Assembly: GCF_039535475.1 (NCBI RefSeq)
Contig: NZ_BAAAXG010000012.1
Coordinates: 186,001-250,000 of the forward strand
DNA length: 64,000 bases
Source: Streptomyces showdoensis
GTDB taxonomy: Bacteria; Actinomycetota; Actinomycetes; Streptomycetales; Streptomycetaceae
Direction of reading: 5' to 3'
Part shown: in pieces, positions 1-9,350 of the stretch
Numbering within the stretch: position 1 is the first letter of the stretch
Layout of the letters: every line of letters starts with the position of its first letter
The notes under the pieces: generated by a model
What the model was told of the DNA's origin: nothing
The model's database searches: none
What the model saw: only the letters and a program-made list of their open reading frames with translations
Position numbers and translations under genes: made by a program

Positions 1-1
1 C

Positions 2-430
2 GACGCGCTCACCATCTGCGTCGCCGCGCCCGCGTACGTCACCGCCGACGACTCGCCCGAGGCCCTGGCCCACGCCCGCGACCAGTGCCGCTGGTTCGGC
101 GGCATGGTCGGCAACCACGTCGCCGACCTCGTCGCCAAGTACGGCGAGCACTCCTCGATGGTCCCGGAGGAGCTGACCGCCTACATCAAGGACCGGCAGG
201 GCTACGACTACTCCCACCACGGGCGGGCCGACAACCCCGACACCGCGTTCGTCCCCGACGAGATCGTCGACCGCTTCTGCCTCCTCGGCCCGGCGGAGAC
301 CCACATCGCCAAGCTCCGCCACCTCAGGGACCTGGGCGTCGACCAGTTCGCCGTCTACGACATGCACGACAACCGGGAGGGCACCATCGACGCGTACGGC
401 TCCACGGTGATCCCCGCCCTCGCCGGCTGA
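2..430 (+). CDS. LLM-class F420-dependent oxidoreductase, C-terminal part
   Basis: The window opens inside this gene; 142 residues up to the TGA stop are visible, in the frame that starts at base 2. The fragment contains the C-terminal helices of the luciferase-like TIM barrel, with a segment reading RFCLLGPAETHIAKLRHL, the usual region where these enzymes select N-terminal cofactor and substrate contacts (G-P-A-E and H). It ends with DQFAVYD, a typical last barrel strand. Enzymes of this family use F420 or FMN to oxidise or reduce small molecules in the cytosol. The next gene, 90 bases downstream on the same strand, is an NCS1 permease. This pairing suggests a pyrimidine or hydantoin catabolism operon extending to the left, but the substrate cannot be read from this piece. 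Confidence 0.75.
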   Translation, partial: DALTICVAAPAYVTADDSPEALAHARDQCRWFGGMVGNHVADLVAKYGEHSSMVPEELTAYIKDRQGYDYSHHGRADNPDTAFVPDEIVDRFCLLGPAETHIAKLRHLRDLGVDQFAVYDMHDNREGTIDAYGSTVIPALAG

Positions 431-520
431 CGCCCCGCCCCGCCCGGGCCGCCGAACCCCCGCCGGCCCCGCACGGCTCGTTCCTTCCCCCGCCGGAGAC
501 GAACGAAGGGTTCCACCGCC

Positions 521-2026
<1,506 letters not shown>

Positions 2027-2027
2027 A

Positions 2028-2080
2028 GTGCAACCCTTCGGTTGCGGATGGGGGAGTGAAGTGCAACCCTTGAGTTGCAC
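2028..2080. promoter_or_regulatory. Two related inverted repeats, candidate ArsR operator
   Basis: Two copies of one motif lie between the NCS1 stop and the SRPBCC start. Copy one (2030-2045) is GCAACC-CTTC-GGTTGC. Copy two (2061-2080) is GTGCAAC-CCTTGA-GTTGCAC. Both share GTGCAACCCTT and a GTTGC arm and start 33 bases apart. Their position just upstream of an SRPBCC/ArsR operon makes them the likely autoregulatory binding sites of the ArsR-type repressor encoded by that operon. Confidence 0.6.
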
Positions 2081-2116
2081 GTGAGAGTATGGCGCGAAGC
2101 TCAAGGAGTGTTTCCC

Positions 2117-2563
2117 ATGAACGCGAACCTCATCGAACGAGAGACCCTGATCGAGGCCCCGGTGGACCGGGTCTGGCCGCTGGTGGCCGAGCCCGGCTTC
2201 TGGGTGGCCGACGACGGGAGCACCGCCGGCACCGTGGCCCGGGAGGGCGAGACGACGGTCGCGAAGAACGAGCGGTACGGGGACTTCCCGGTACGGGTCG
2301 AGAAGGTGCAGCCGCCGACCTACCTCGCGTACCGCTGGGCCAGTGCCTTCCCCGGCGAGGAGCTGCGCGAGGGCAACAGCACCCTCATCGAGTTCACCCT
2401 CACCGCCGAGGGCGACAGAACCCGGCTGCGGGTGGTGGAGAGCGGCTTCGCCGCGCTGGACGGCTCGGACGAGCTGCGCGGCGGGGCGTTCAAGGACAAC
2501 ACCGACGGCTGGGCCCAGGTCATGGCCTCGTTCAAGACCCGCGCCGAAGCGCCGTCCGTGTGA
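2117..2563 (+). CDS. SRPBCC (AHSA1-like) domain protein
   Basis: 148 residues, a single START/SRPBCC fold domain of the activator-of-Hsp90 ATPase type. The N-terminal IERETLIEAPVDRVWPLV is the typical first strand and helix, the middle carries PPTYLAYRW, and the C-terminal helix is DGWAQVMASFK. Such proteins form a hydrophobic ligand pocket in the cytosol. The ATG at 2117 is preferred because AAGGAG lies 8 bases upstream; an upstream in-frame start has no ribosome site. The stop overlaps the GTG of the following ArsR gene by four bases, so the two are translationally coupled. SRPBCC/ArsR pairs are common in actinomycetes; the ligand sensed or bound is unknown. Confidence 0.85.
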   Translation: MNANLIERETLIEAPVDRVWPLVAEPGFWVADDGSTAGTVAREGETTVAKNERYGDFPVRVEKVQPPTYLAYRWASAFPGEELREGNSTLIEFTLTAEGDRTRLRVVESGFAALDGSDELRGGAFKDNTDGWAQVMASFKTRAEAPSV

Positions 2564-2916
2564 CCGAGGAACAGCCGCAGGGCGTCGGGCCGACCGTGGA
2601 CGCCGTCCTCGCGGCGCTCGCCGAGCCGACCCGGCGCCGGCTGCTCGACCTGCTCGCCGCGCGGGGCGCCGTCACCGCGACGGCGCTGGCCGAGGAGCTC
2701 CCGGTCTCCCGGCAGGCGGTCGTCAAGCACCTCGCCGTCCTGGAGTCCGCCCAGTTGGTGACCGGTACGCGGGCCGGCCGCGAGGTGCGGTACGCGGTGC
2801 GGCCCGCGGCGCTGGACGTCACGGCGCGGTGGATGGCCGAGCTCGCGGCGGACTGGGACCGGCGCCTGGCGCGGGTCAAGCGCCTCGCCGAGGCGGCGGA
2901 GCGCGACGGGCGGTAG
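2560..2916 (+). CDS. ArsR-family winged-helix transcriptional regulator
   Basis: 118 residues. The region LAALAEPTRRRLLDLLAARG (about 18-37) followed by TALAEELPVSRQAVVKHLAVLESAQLV is the classic ArsR helix-turn-helix with its recognition helix SRQAVVKHL. No metal-binding cysteines are present, so this is not a metal sensor of the ArsR/SmtB type. It belongs to the non-metal group that travels with SRPBCC proteins. The GTG start overlaps the upstream stop (GTGA). It probably represses its own operon through the two inverted repeats at 2028-2080. The C-terminal helix is rich in Arg and Glu. Confidence 0.85.
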   Translation: MTEEQPQGVGPTVDAVLAALAEPTRRRLLDLLAARGAVTATALAEELPVSRQAVVKHLAVLESAQLVTGTRAGREVRYAVRPAALDVTARWMAELAADWDRRLARVKRLAEAAERDGR

Positions 2917-2943
2917 GCCGGGGCGGGGGAGGCCGGAGTCGGG

Positions 2944-3543
2944 TCAGGCGTCCGCCGCCCAGGTCCGGCGCAGGTGGCCGAGCTCCACGGCGACGGCCTC
3001 CCGCATCAGGGTGCGGGCGTGGGCCACGGACAGGCCGTCGGTCAGCCAGCGCGTGCTCAGGCCCTCCAGGAGGGCCGTCAGCCGCTCCGCGGACGCGGTG
3101 AGGGTCGGGGCGGGGGCCGCGGGGCAGGCCTGGGCCAGCAGGGACGCGACCTCGTGCACCCAGGTGAGGCCGGCCCTGGCCAGGTCCGCGCGCAGCTCCG
3201 GCTCGAAGACCGCGCTGGCGCGCAGCTCGCCCCAGGCCGTGCTGTTCTCCCGGACCTCGGGGAGGTCCTGGAACTCCAGCAGCAGCGATCGCTCCAGCTC
3301 CTGGTGGGGGTCGAACGGCCCGTCCGTCCCCTCCGCGTCGGCGGTGTAGCGGTCGGCGCGGTCGCTGATGAACTCGAGCGTGTGGCGCAGGATGCCCGCC
3401 CGGTCCTTGAAGTGGTAGTAGATCAGCGCGGTGGACACCCCCGCCTCGGCCGCCAGTTCCTCCACCCGCAGTCCGCGCACTCCCCGCCGGGCTATCACCC
3501 GGGCGGCCCCCTCCAAGATTGCCGTTCGGCGGTCCGTGGCCAA
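2944..3543 (-). CDS. TetR-family regulator 1, paired with agmatine deiminase 1
   Basis: 199 residues, a normal TetR length. The DNA-binding domain occupies residues 1-55, with the recognition helix STALIYYHFKDRAG. The ligand domain contains HTLEFISDRADRY and a conserved block AWGELRASAVFEPELR that also occurs in the TetR proteins at 11753 and 14263, showing that the three are paralogs. The start is a TTG preceded by GAGGAGGAAG. It is divergent from the deiminase gene at 3668; the 124-base gap holds two ACTGAAnnTTCAGT operators, which it probably binds to control both genes. The inducer is unknown; agmatine or a related guanidine is inferred from context. Confidence 0.87.
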   Translation of the reverse strand: MATDRRTAILEGAARVIARRGVRGLRVEELAAEAGVSTALIYYHFKDRAGILRHTLEFISDRADRYTADAEGTDGPFDPHQELERSLLLEFQDLPEVRENSTAWGELRASAVFEPELRADLARAGLTWVHEVASLLAQACPAAPAPTLTASAERLTALLEGLSTRWLTDGLSVAHARTLMREAVAVELGHLRRTWAADA

Positions 3544-3581
3544 CTCTTCCTCCTCGTGGTCCGGACGATTGTCTCATGCTG

Positions 3582-3595
3582 ACTGAATCTTCAGT
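3582..3595. promoter_or_regulatory. TetR operator O1a
   Basis: ACTGAA-TC-TTCAGT, a perfect 6-base inverted repeat with a 2-base centre, nearer to the regulator gene. It is one of six copies of the same operator between 3.5 and 15.2 kb and lies 10 bases from O1b, so two dimers could bind side by side. Confidence 0.75.
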
Positions 3596-3602
3596 TGGCA
3601 TG

Positions 3603-3631
3603 TTGACTGAAAATTCAGTCCGGGCCAGGAT
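3603..3631 (+). promoter_or_regulatory. Promoter of deiminase 1 with embedded TetR operator O1b
   Basis: TTGACT (3603-3608), 17 bases, CAGGAT (3626-3631) fits a streptomycete housekeeping promoter. The operator ACTGAAAATTCAGT (3606-3619) starts inside the -35 hexamer, so repressor binding would block polymerase. The 17 bases TTGACTGAAAATTCAGT recur exactly at 15088-15104. Confidence 0.7.
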
Positions 3632-3667
3632 GACGGGCGTCCTCCCGTCCCTCATCAGGGGAGTCCC

Positions 3668-4831
3668 ATGAACACGCCCGTCACCTCCCGGCGCCGCCTG
3701 CTCCGGTTCGGCGCCGCCGCAGTGCCCCTCGCCGCTCTCGGGGCCGCACTGCCGACGGCCGCCCGCGCGGCCACCGCGCCGTCCGGCGCCACCCTCCGGA
3801 TGCCCGCGGAGACCGACCCGCACGTCCGCACCTTCATGGCCTGGCCCGCCCTCTCGTCGGTCTGGCCCCGGTCCCTCGGCGCGGTCCGCCGGGACATCGC
3901 CGACGTCGCGTACGCCCTCTCGCGCTTCGAGCCGGTCGTGATGCTGGCCCGCCCGAGCCAGGCCGCCGAGGCCCGCTACCAGTGCGGCAGCGGCGCCTAC
4001 TACGGCATCGAGGTCGTCGAGATCCCCAACGACGACCTGTGGATCCGGGACTTCGGCCCGACCTTCGTGGTCGCCCCCGGCGCCGTCGCGGGCGTCGACA
4101 CCAACTTCAACGGCTGGGGCAAGGCCGGCACGAAGTACGCGCAGCCCTACGCGAACGACGCCGCCGCGGCCGCGACCCTGCTCGGCCAGTACGGCGTCGA
4201 CCGCGTCCAGGCCTCCTTCGTCGGCGAGGGCGGCTCCCTGGAGACCGACGGCCAGGGCACCCTGCTCGCCACGGTCAGCTCGCTCGTCAACCCCAACCGC
4301 AACCCCGGCACGTCCCAGGACCAGGTCGAGCAGGCCATGAAGTCCGCGCTCGGCATCGACAAGGTCATCTGGGTGCCCGGCCTGGCCGGCCAGGACATCA
4401 CCGACTGCCACATCGACTGTCTGGCCCGCTTCGTCGCGCCCGGGCGGGTCATCCTGGACAAGCCGGGCTCCAAGACCGACGCGCAGTGGGTCGCCGTCTA
4501 CGAGGAGACCAAGCGGGTGCTGCAGAGCGCCACCGACGCGCAGGGCCGCCGGCTCACCGTCACCGAGCTCCCCGGCCCCGACCGCGCCGCCATCCGCCGC
4601 AAGGACGAGGACGGCTTCCTGTCCAGCTACACCAACTACTACACCGCCAACGGCGCCGTCCTGGTGCCGCAGTTCGGCGACGCCTACGCCGACGGCGTGG
4701 CCTACGCGATCCTGCAGGCCGCGTACCCCGACCGGACCGTCGTCCAGCTGAACATCGACAACATCGCGAGCGGCGGCGGGGGCATCCACTGCGCCACCCA
4801 GTCGCAGCCGGTCGTCCCGCCGGCCGTCTGA
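3668..4831 (+). CDS. Agmatine deiminase-family protein 1, Tat-exported
   Basis: 387 residues of the PF04371 family (agmatine deiminase and Porphyromonas-type peptidylarginine deiminase). Residues 8-13 (RRRLLR), the hydrophobic stretch to about 30 and AARA form a Tat signal peptide with a likely cut near residue 34. Catalytic features are intact: NDDLWIRDFGP (121-131), EGG with Glu187, His248 and Asp250 in DCHIDCLARF, and the nucleophile Cys375 in GGGGIHC. Deimination hydrolyses a guanidine to a ureido group and ammonia. GGGGAG precedes the ATG. A sensor kinase begins 5 bases after the stop, so the two may be cotranscribed. Export is atypical for a polyamine-synthesis enzyme, so the substrate may be extracellular agmatine or arginine in peptides. 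Confidence 0.85.
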   Translation: MNTPVTSRRRLLRFGAAAVPLAALGAALPTAARAATAPSGATLRMPAETDPHVRTFMAWPALSSVWPRSLGAVRRDIADVAYALSRFEPVVMLARPSQAAEARYQCGSGAYYGIEVVEIPNDDLWIRDFGPTFVVAPGAVAGVDTNFNGWGKAGTKYAQPYANDAAAAATLLGQYGVDRVQASFVGEGGSLETDGQGTLLATVSSLVNPNRNPGTSQDQVEQAMKSALGIDKVIWVPGLAGQDITDCHIDCLARFVAPGRVILDKPGSKTDAQWVAVYEETKRVLQSATDAQGRRLTVTELPGPDRAAIRRKDEDGFLSSYTNYYTANGAVLVPQFGDAYADGVAYAILQAAYPDRTVVQLNIDNIASGGGGIHCATQSQPVVPPAV

Positions 4832-4836
4832 GCGAC

Positions 4837-6342
4837 ATGAGAGAACGCGTGTTCCGCACGGTCTCCGACGCCGTCCTGATCGCCGTGACCGCGGCGACGG
4901 TCGGCGCGCTCCTCGACTGGGACAGCTGGAGCTCCGAGCAGGACGCGCTCTTCGGCACCACCGGCCAGCTCGCGACCGCCGCCGGCGCGGCGGTCGCGGT
5001 GCTGGCCCGCCGGGCGGCACCCGCGACGGCCCTCGCGGGTGCCGCGCTGCTGGTGGCCCTGGAGCCGCTCACCGGCGGGGCCCTGGCCGCCGTGGCGTAC
5101 ACGGCCGGTCTGCGCTGGGCCCGGCTCCGCGGCCGGGTCCCGCTGCTGGCCGCGTGCACGACGCTGCCCCTGGCGGTGACGGCGGCCGAATCGGCGGCGG
5201 AGCCGACCCCGATCCTGGAGTACGACGTCATGGTCGTCCTGGTCACCGGCATGGTGTGCGGGGTGCTCCCCGGCCTCGTCGGCGCGCTGGCCGGACAGCG
5301 CGAACGACTGGTCCACGCCCTGGCGGAACGCAACGCCTTCCTGGAGGAGGCCCACCACTCCGCGGAGGAACAGGCCCGGGCGCGGGAACGCTCCCGCATC
5401 GCGGGCGAGATGCACGACCTGCTCGGCCACCGGCTGAGCCTCATCGCCCTGCACTCGGGAGGGCTCGGGATGGCCACCGAGGGCGGCGACCCCGACGTCC
5501 ACCGCAGCGCGCTGCTGGTGCACAGCACCGTGCGGCGCGCGATGGCCGAACTCCGCGACATCCTGGGCGTCCTGCGCGCCGGGGACCCGGTGGCCGGACC
5601 CGAGCCGCTCACCGCCCGGACCGGGACGCACGCCGAGCTCGTCGCGATGGTGGCCCAGTCCCGCACCGCCGGCATCGCCGTGGACCTGGAGTGGACCGGC
5701 GCCGACCTGGCGGGGGAGAGCCCCACCGCGCGGCGGGCCGTGGACCGGGTGGTCCGCGAGGCGCTCACCAACGTGCACAAGCACGCGGCCGCCGCCGACG
5801 TCCGGGTGGTCGTGCGCCGGGAGGCCCGCGAGGTGCGGATCGACGTGCGCAACGGGCCCGAGACGGACGACGCGCGCCCGTACCGCCTGCCCGGCAGCGA
5901 CCTCGGCCTGGTCGGCCTGCACGAGCGGATCCGCCTCCTCGGCGGCACGCTGCGCGCCGAACCCGCCGACGGCGGCGGGTACGCCGTGGCCGCGCGCATC
6001 CCCCTGGGAGCCGGCCCGGCGCCGGCGAGCACGCCCCGGCCTCCCGGGCACCGGGCCGTGTCGGCGGAGCGGACCTGGGGGGACCGGGCGGCGGCCGCCG
6101 CGGCCATGGTGCTCGGGGTCGTCGGCGTGGTCGCCCTGCAGTTCGTCACCCTCGCGTTCGTCCCCTATCCGGAAGGGGACGCCCGCACCGTCGTCGAGGA
6201 ACCGGTCGTCGAGGAGTCCGTGGTCGACGAGCCCTTCGTCGAGGGGCCCTTCGTCGAGGAGCCCGGCGCCGAGGAATCCGCGCGTGCCTTCCGTACGCCA
6301 CCCGTCAGAGCCGTCCCCCACACCCCGAGGCTTCCGCAGTGA
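4837..6342 (+). CDS. NarL-type sensor histidine kinase with C-terminal membrane anchor and acidic tail
   Basis: 501 residues. Four or five hydrophobic segments fill residues 11-150, then a short linker leads to the HisKA_3 dimerisation motif RSRIAGEMHDLLGHRLSLIA with phosphoacceptor His193. The ATPase domain has the N-box EALTNVHKHA (308-317) and GLVGLHERI. Unusually, after the kinase core there is another transmembrane helix (about 419-442) followed by a tail of repeated acidic VVEEP/VVDEP-like units (452-480). It probably phosphorylates the response regulator that overlaps its stop by four bases. It sits directly after deiminase 1, hinting that it may sense conditions tied to that enzyme, but this is inference. 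Confidence 0.87.
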   Translation: MRERVFRTVSDAVLIAVTAATVGALLDWDSWSSEQDALFGTTGQLATAAGAAVAVLARRAAPATALAGAALLVALEPLTGGALAAVAYTAGLRWARLRGRVPLLAACTTLPLAVTAAESAAEPTPILEYDVMVVLVTGMVCGVLPGLVGALAGQRERLVHALAERNAFLEEAHHSAEEQARARERSRIAGEMHDLLGHRLSLIALHSGGLGMATEGGDPDVHRSALLVHSTVRRAMAELRDILGVLRAGDPVAGPEPLTARTGTHAELVAMVAQSRTAGIAVDLEWTGADLAGESPTARRAVDRVVREALTNVHKHAAAADVRVVVRREAREVRIDVRNGPETDDARPYRLPGSDLGLVGLHERIRLLGGTLRAEPADGGGYAVAARIPLGAGPAPASTPRPPGHRAVSAERTWGDRAAAAAAMVLGVVGVVALQFVTLAFVPYPEGDARTVVEEPVVEESVVDEPFVEGPFVEEPGAEESARAFRTPPVRAVPHTPRLPQ

Positions 6343-7001
6343 TACGTGTTCTCCTCGCCGACGACCAGGACCTGGTCCGCGCCGGCATCCGACTGGTCCT
6401 CAAGCACGCCGACGACATCGAGGTCGTGGCGGAGGCGTCCGACGGACCCGAGGCGGCCCGGCTCGCCGGACGGCACCGCGTCGACGTGGCCATGCTCGAC
6501 ATCCAGATGCGGGGCACCGAGGACGGACTGGAGGCGGCGGAACGGATCGCCGCGACGGCCCCCTCCGTACGGGTCGTCATGCTCACCACCTTCGGCGAAC
6601 ACACCTACGTGGCCCGCGCCCTGAAGGCGGGGGCGATGGGCTTCCTCCTCAAGGACAGCACGCCGCAGGAGCTGATCCAGGCGGTCCGCAGGGTCGCCAC
6701 CGGCGCACCGGTCGTCTCCCCGCCGATCACCCGTCACCTGATCGACCACTACCTCGGCAGCGGCGAGCCGCCCGCCGATCCGCGCCTCGGCCGGATCGCC
6801 GGCCTCACCGACCGCGAGCGGGACGTGCTCGCGATGGTGGGGACCGGCGCCTCGAACGCGGAGATCGGCAAGCGGCTGCACCTGGGGGAGGGGACGGTCA
6901 AGGCGTACGTGAGCCGGATGCTCACCAAGCTGGGCTGCGCCAACCGCGTGCAGGCCGCCCTCCTGGCCCACGACGCCCGGCTCAGCCGGGGGACGCGCTG
7001 A
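6339..7001 (+). CDS. LuxR/NarL-family response regulator
   Basis: 220 residues. The receiver domain starts VIRVLLADDQ with the acidic pair at 8-9 and phosphorylation site Asp54 in AMLDIQM; the conserved Lys lies in LLKDST. The C-terminal LuxR helix-turn-helix reads LTDRERDVLAMVGTGASNAEI and continues with GTVKAYVSRMLTKLG. The GTG start overlaps the kinase stop (GTGA), so the pair is translationally coupled. Targets cannot be deduced. The stop lies inside the 3' end of the small convergent gene at 6982-7203. Confidence 0.92.
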   Translation: MIRVLLADDQDLVRAGIRLVLKHADDIEVVAEASDGPEAARLAGRHRVDVAMLDIQMRGTEDGLEAAERIAATAPSVRVVMLTTFGEHTYVARALKAGAMGFLLKDSTPQELIQAVRRVATGAPVVSPPITRHLIDHYLGSGEPPADPRLGRIAGLTDRERDVLAMVGTGASNAEIGKRLHLGEGTVKAYVSRMLTKLGCANRVQAALLAHDARLSRGTR

Positions 7002-7203
7002 CGGTCGGCGCCGGCGTCTGCGTCGGCGGCAGCGTCTGCGTGCGTGTCGGTGTCGGCGCCGGTGCCGTGTCCGCGGGCGGCGTCGGCCCCAGGGGCGGCG
7101 ACGGGGCCGGCCGGGCGCCCGCCGCGCTGAACGCCAGAAAGGCGCCGGCCGCCCCGGCGACGACGGTCTTGGTCACGAGCGCGGTCCACGCGGTCCGGTG
7201 CAT
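6982..7203 (-). CDS. Small secreted or anchored Pro/Thr-rich protein
   Basis: 73 residues: a basic start (MHRTAWTALVTK), one hydrophobic segment (about 13-29, VVAGAAGAFLAFSAAGA), then a low-complexity tail of Pro, Thr, Ala and Gln. No family recognised. It is supported as real because its ATG overlaps the stop of the upstream ATP-grasp gene (TGATG on the minus strand), making it the last member of the retropepsin/ATP-grasp operon. Its last 20 bases overlap the convergent response-regulator gene. It could be a membrane-anchored acceptor or accessory peptide for the operon's ligase, which is speculation. Confidence 0.55.
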   Translation of the reverse strand: MHRTAWTALVTKTVVAGAAGAFLAFSAAGARPAPSPPLGPTPPADTAPAPTPTRTQTLPPTQTPAPTVSASPG

Positions 7204-8066
7204 CAGTGGCTCCTCGGGGTTTCGACCGCGGCGATCAGACCGCGCCCGGTGACGTTCTGGATCTGCAGTCCCGGGCGGGCGTTGACCTCCAGGACCAGCG
7301 GCCCGCGGTCGGCGTCGACGACGATGTCCGCGCCGAGATAGCGCAGTCCGGTGGCCCCCGCGCAGCGCCGCGCCGCGTCGAGCACCTCCGGCCAGTGCGG
7401 GACGGTCGCCCCGATCAGGAGCGCCCCGGTGTCGGGGTGGGTGTCGGTGGACTCCTTCCCGACCAGGGCGTGGGTGATCCGGCCGGTGGGCAGGTCCACG
7501 GCGGCGCCGATCGCCTTCTGGTGCAGGTTGGCCCGGCCGCCGCTGAACCGGGTGGGCAGCCGCAGCATCGCCAGCTGCGGCCGGTCCCGTTCGCAGATGA
7601 CGCGGATGTCGGGCAGGCCCTGGTGGGAGAGTCGGGCGAGCCCGGGGTGGGCCCGGATCAGGGGCTCGAACAGGGCCCAGTCGCTGGGCCGCGGGGAGAA
7701 CTCCCCGTCCACGATGCGGCGCAGCTGGTCGGCGACCAGCGCCCGGGTGATCCGCTTCCCGGAGGAGGACGTCCAGTGCGCGCGGCGCCGGCCGAAGGCC
7801 AGCAGGATGCCGTTGCCGCCCAGGCTCTGGTTCGGCTTGAGCGCCCAGGAACCGGGCAGGGCGTCCCAGTCGAGGCCGGCGATCTCGCGCCGGGAGCGCA
7901 GCACGGCGAGGGTGGGCGAGGTGGGGGCGCCGACCGCGGCCAGCGCCTCCTTGGTGGCGTACTTGTCGTTGACGAGCCGGATGGCGGCGGTCGAGTTCTG
8001 CCGGGAGATCCGGGCGTTGCGCAGGTTCATGCCCATGACGGGGTCCCAGCCCCGGAGCCGGATCAC
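7203..8066 (-). CDS. Alpha-L-glutamate ligase-like (RimK-type) ATP-grasp protein
   Basis: 287 residues of the RimK/LysX-like ATP-grasp group. Visible: an N-terminal region MGMNLRNARISRQN, a nucleotide-binding lysine and Gly-rich loop in WALKPNQSLGGNGI, DIRVICERD, and the C-terminal metal and nucleotide motif ADIVVDADRGPLVLEVNARP with Glu and Asn. Enzymes of this fold join an acid to an amine using ATP, often adding glutamate to a peptide or protein. Its GTG start overlaps the stop of the retropepsin-7TM gene (GTGA) and its stop overlaps the small gene at 7203, so the three form a coupled operon. The substrate is unknown. Confidence 0.8.
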   Translation of the reverse strand: MIRLRGWDPVMGMNLRNARISRQNSTAAIRLVNDKYATKEALAAVGAPTSPTLAVLRSRREIAGLDWDALPGSWALKPNQSLGGNGILLAFGRRRAHWTSSSGKRITRALVADQLRRIVDGEFSPRPSDWALFEPLIRAHPGLARLSHQGLPDIRVICERDRPQLAMLRLPTRFSGGRANLHQKAIGAAVDLPTGRITHALVGKESTDTHPDTGALLIGATVPHWPEVLDAARRCAGATGLRYLGADIVVDADRGPLVLEVNARPGLQIQNVTGRGLIAAVETPRSH

Positions 8067-9238
8067 GACGCGCCCTCCTGGGCCCGGGCGGCGGGGGCGA
8101 ACCGGAAGAGTTCGCTCAGCCGCAGGCCGCGGTAGGTGCCGACGACCGCCGTCCAGACGGCGCAGACGACCGCGAGCTGGAGCGGGACCGCTTCGGCGAG
8201 CTCCCTCACGTACGGGGTGAGCAGGAGCGACGCCACCAGGACGGCCGTGCCCATGGTGAGGGCGGCGCCGGTGGCGGCGGCCCGGACGCCGTCGAGGTCC
8301 CAGGCCTCCCAGAGGCGTTCGGTCACGATCGCCGTGACGACGATGGGCAGGGACATGCCCCAGGAGTCGGAGAGTCCGAAGCTGCCCAGGCCGAGCTGGG
8401 CGGCGATCAGTCCGGACGTGACGATGGCGATCAGCACGCCGAGCCGGGCGACCCGCGGCAGGTGGAGCCCGCGCAGCAGGGGCTGCAGCGCGAACCCGAG
8501 CGCGAACATCGCCAGGGTCAGGGGGACGCCCAGGGGCAGGCCCGACTGCGCGTACGCGAGGGCCAGCAGCACCGGGCTGAACGTGCCGAGCGTGTTGAGC
8601 CCGACGACGACCCGGAGCAGCACGATCAGCAGGGCGGCCAGCGGCAGCAGGGCCATCATCGAGACCGGGTCGATCGCGGGCGCCTTGGCGAAGAGGATCC
8701 GCAGGGCCGAGGGCGCTGCCGTCGCGTCGGGCTGGGTGAGCAGCCGCTTCCCGACGGCGACGTGCAGGCCCTGGACGTCCTGGCGGCCCAGCAGGACCGG
8801 GGTCTCGCGCTTGGACCGGTTGTTGACGCTCGTCTTCGCGACGAACGAGCGGCCGGCCAGGCGCACCGTCGTGTCGACCACCGGGCGCCGCTCGCGGCCG
8901 AGCGCCGAACCCACGGTGATCTCGGGCGCCGCCGCCAGGTCGAAGCCGAGCTCCCGGGCGAGGCCGGTGTCCAGCGAGGACGCCGAGGCGCCGGTGTCGA
9001 TCAGGGCGAGCACCTCGGCCGACTTGCCGGTGGGGCCGCTGACGCGGACCATCTCCCGCTCGCCGATGACCTCGGGGCCGGGGCCGAGGGGGCGGTCCGG
9101 GGAGCCGAGCACCGCGAGGAGGAGGACGCCCAGGCCGGCCACGGCCGCGAGCACCTTCACGAGGGCGGGTGCCTTGCGGCGCCCGCGCCGGTGGCCCCTG
9201 CCGTCCGTATACGTTTCGTTCTTCAGGAGGTCTTGCAC
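8063..9238 (-). CDS. Membrane protein: retropepsin-like (RimB/PF05618-type) domain fused to 7TM domain
   Basis: 391 residues from the GTG at 9238, which has GAAGG 8 bases upstream. One transmembrane helix (about 28-46) is followed by an extracytoplasmic retropepsin-like domain with the aspartic-protease motif LIDTGASASSLD (80-90; catalytic Asp81). It closes with TPVLLGRQDVQGLHV. From about residue 170 there are roughly seven hydrophobic helices, matching the 7TM module that in other bacteria is joined to inactive transglutaminase domains and is encoded next to glutamate-ligase-like ATP-grasp proteins. The overlapping ATP-grasp partner fits that pattern. It may process or sense a peptide product of the ligase; this is inference. 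Confidence 0.75.
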   Translation of the reverse strand: MQDLLKNETYTDGRGHRRGRRKAPALVKVLAAVAGLGVLLLAVLGSPDRPLGPGPEVIGEREMVRVSGPTGKSAEVLALIDTGASASSLDTGLARELGFDLAAAPEITVGSALGRERRPVVDTTVRLAGRSFVAKTSVNNRSKRETPVLLGRQDVQGLHVAVGKRLLTQPDATAAPSALRILFAKAPAIDPVSMMALLPLAALLIVLLRVVVGLNTLGTFSPVLLALAYAQSGLPLGVPLTLAMFALGFALQPLLRGLHLPRVARLGVLIAIVTSGLIAAQLGLGSFGLSDSWGMSLPIVVTAIVTERLWEAWDLDGVRAAATGAALTMGTAVLVASLLLTPYVRELAEAVPLQLAVVCAVWTAVVGTYRGLRLSELFRFAPAARAQEGAS

Positions 9239-9350
9239 GTCGACAGCCTTCAACGGCGGGCCGGGCGGCCGAAACTGCCGATCGGCCACGGCGGGGCAAC
9301 GAAAGTTGTGCCGCACGGGTGCACCGACGTCCGGACGCACGGACGCACGG

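Noticed and set aside
3668..4831. Deiminase family members as arginine deiminase (ArcA).
   Set aside because: The motifs (GGGGIHC, EGG, HxD spacing) and lengths are those of PF04371, not of ArcA; no other arc genes are nearby.
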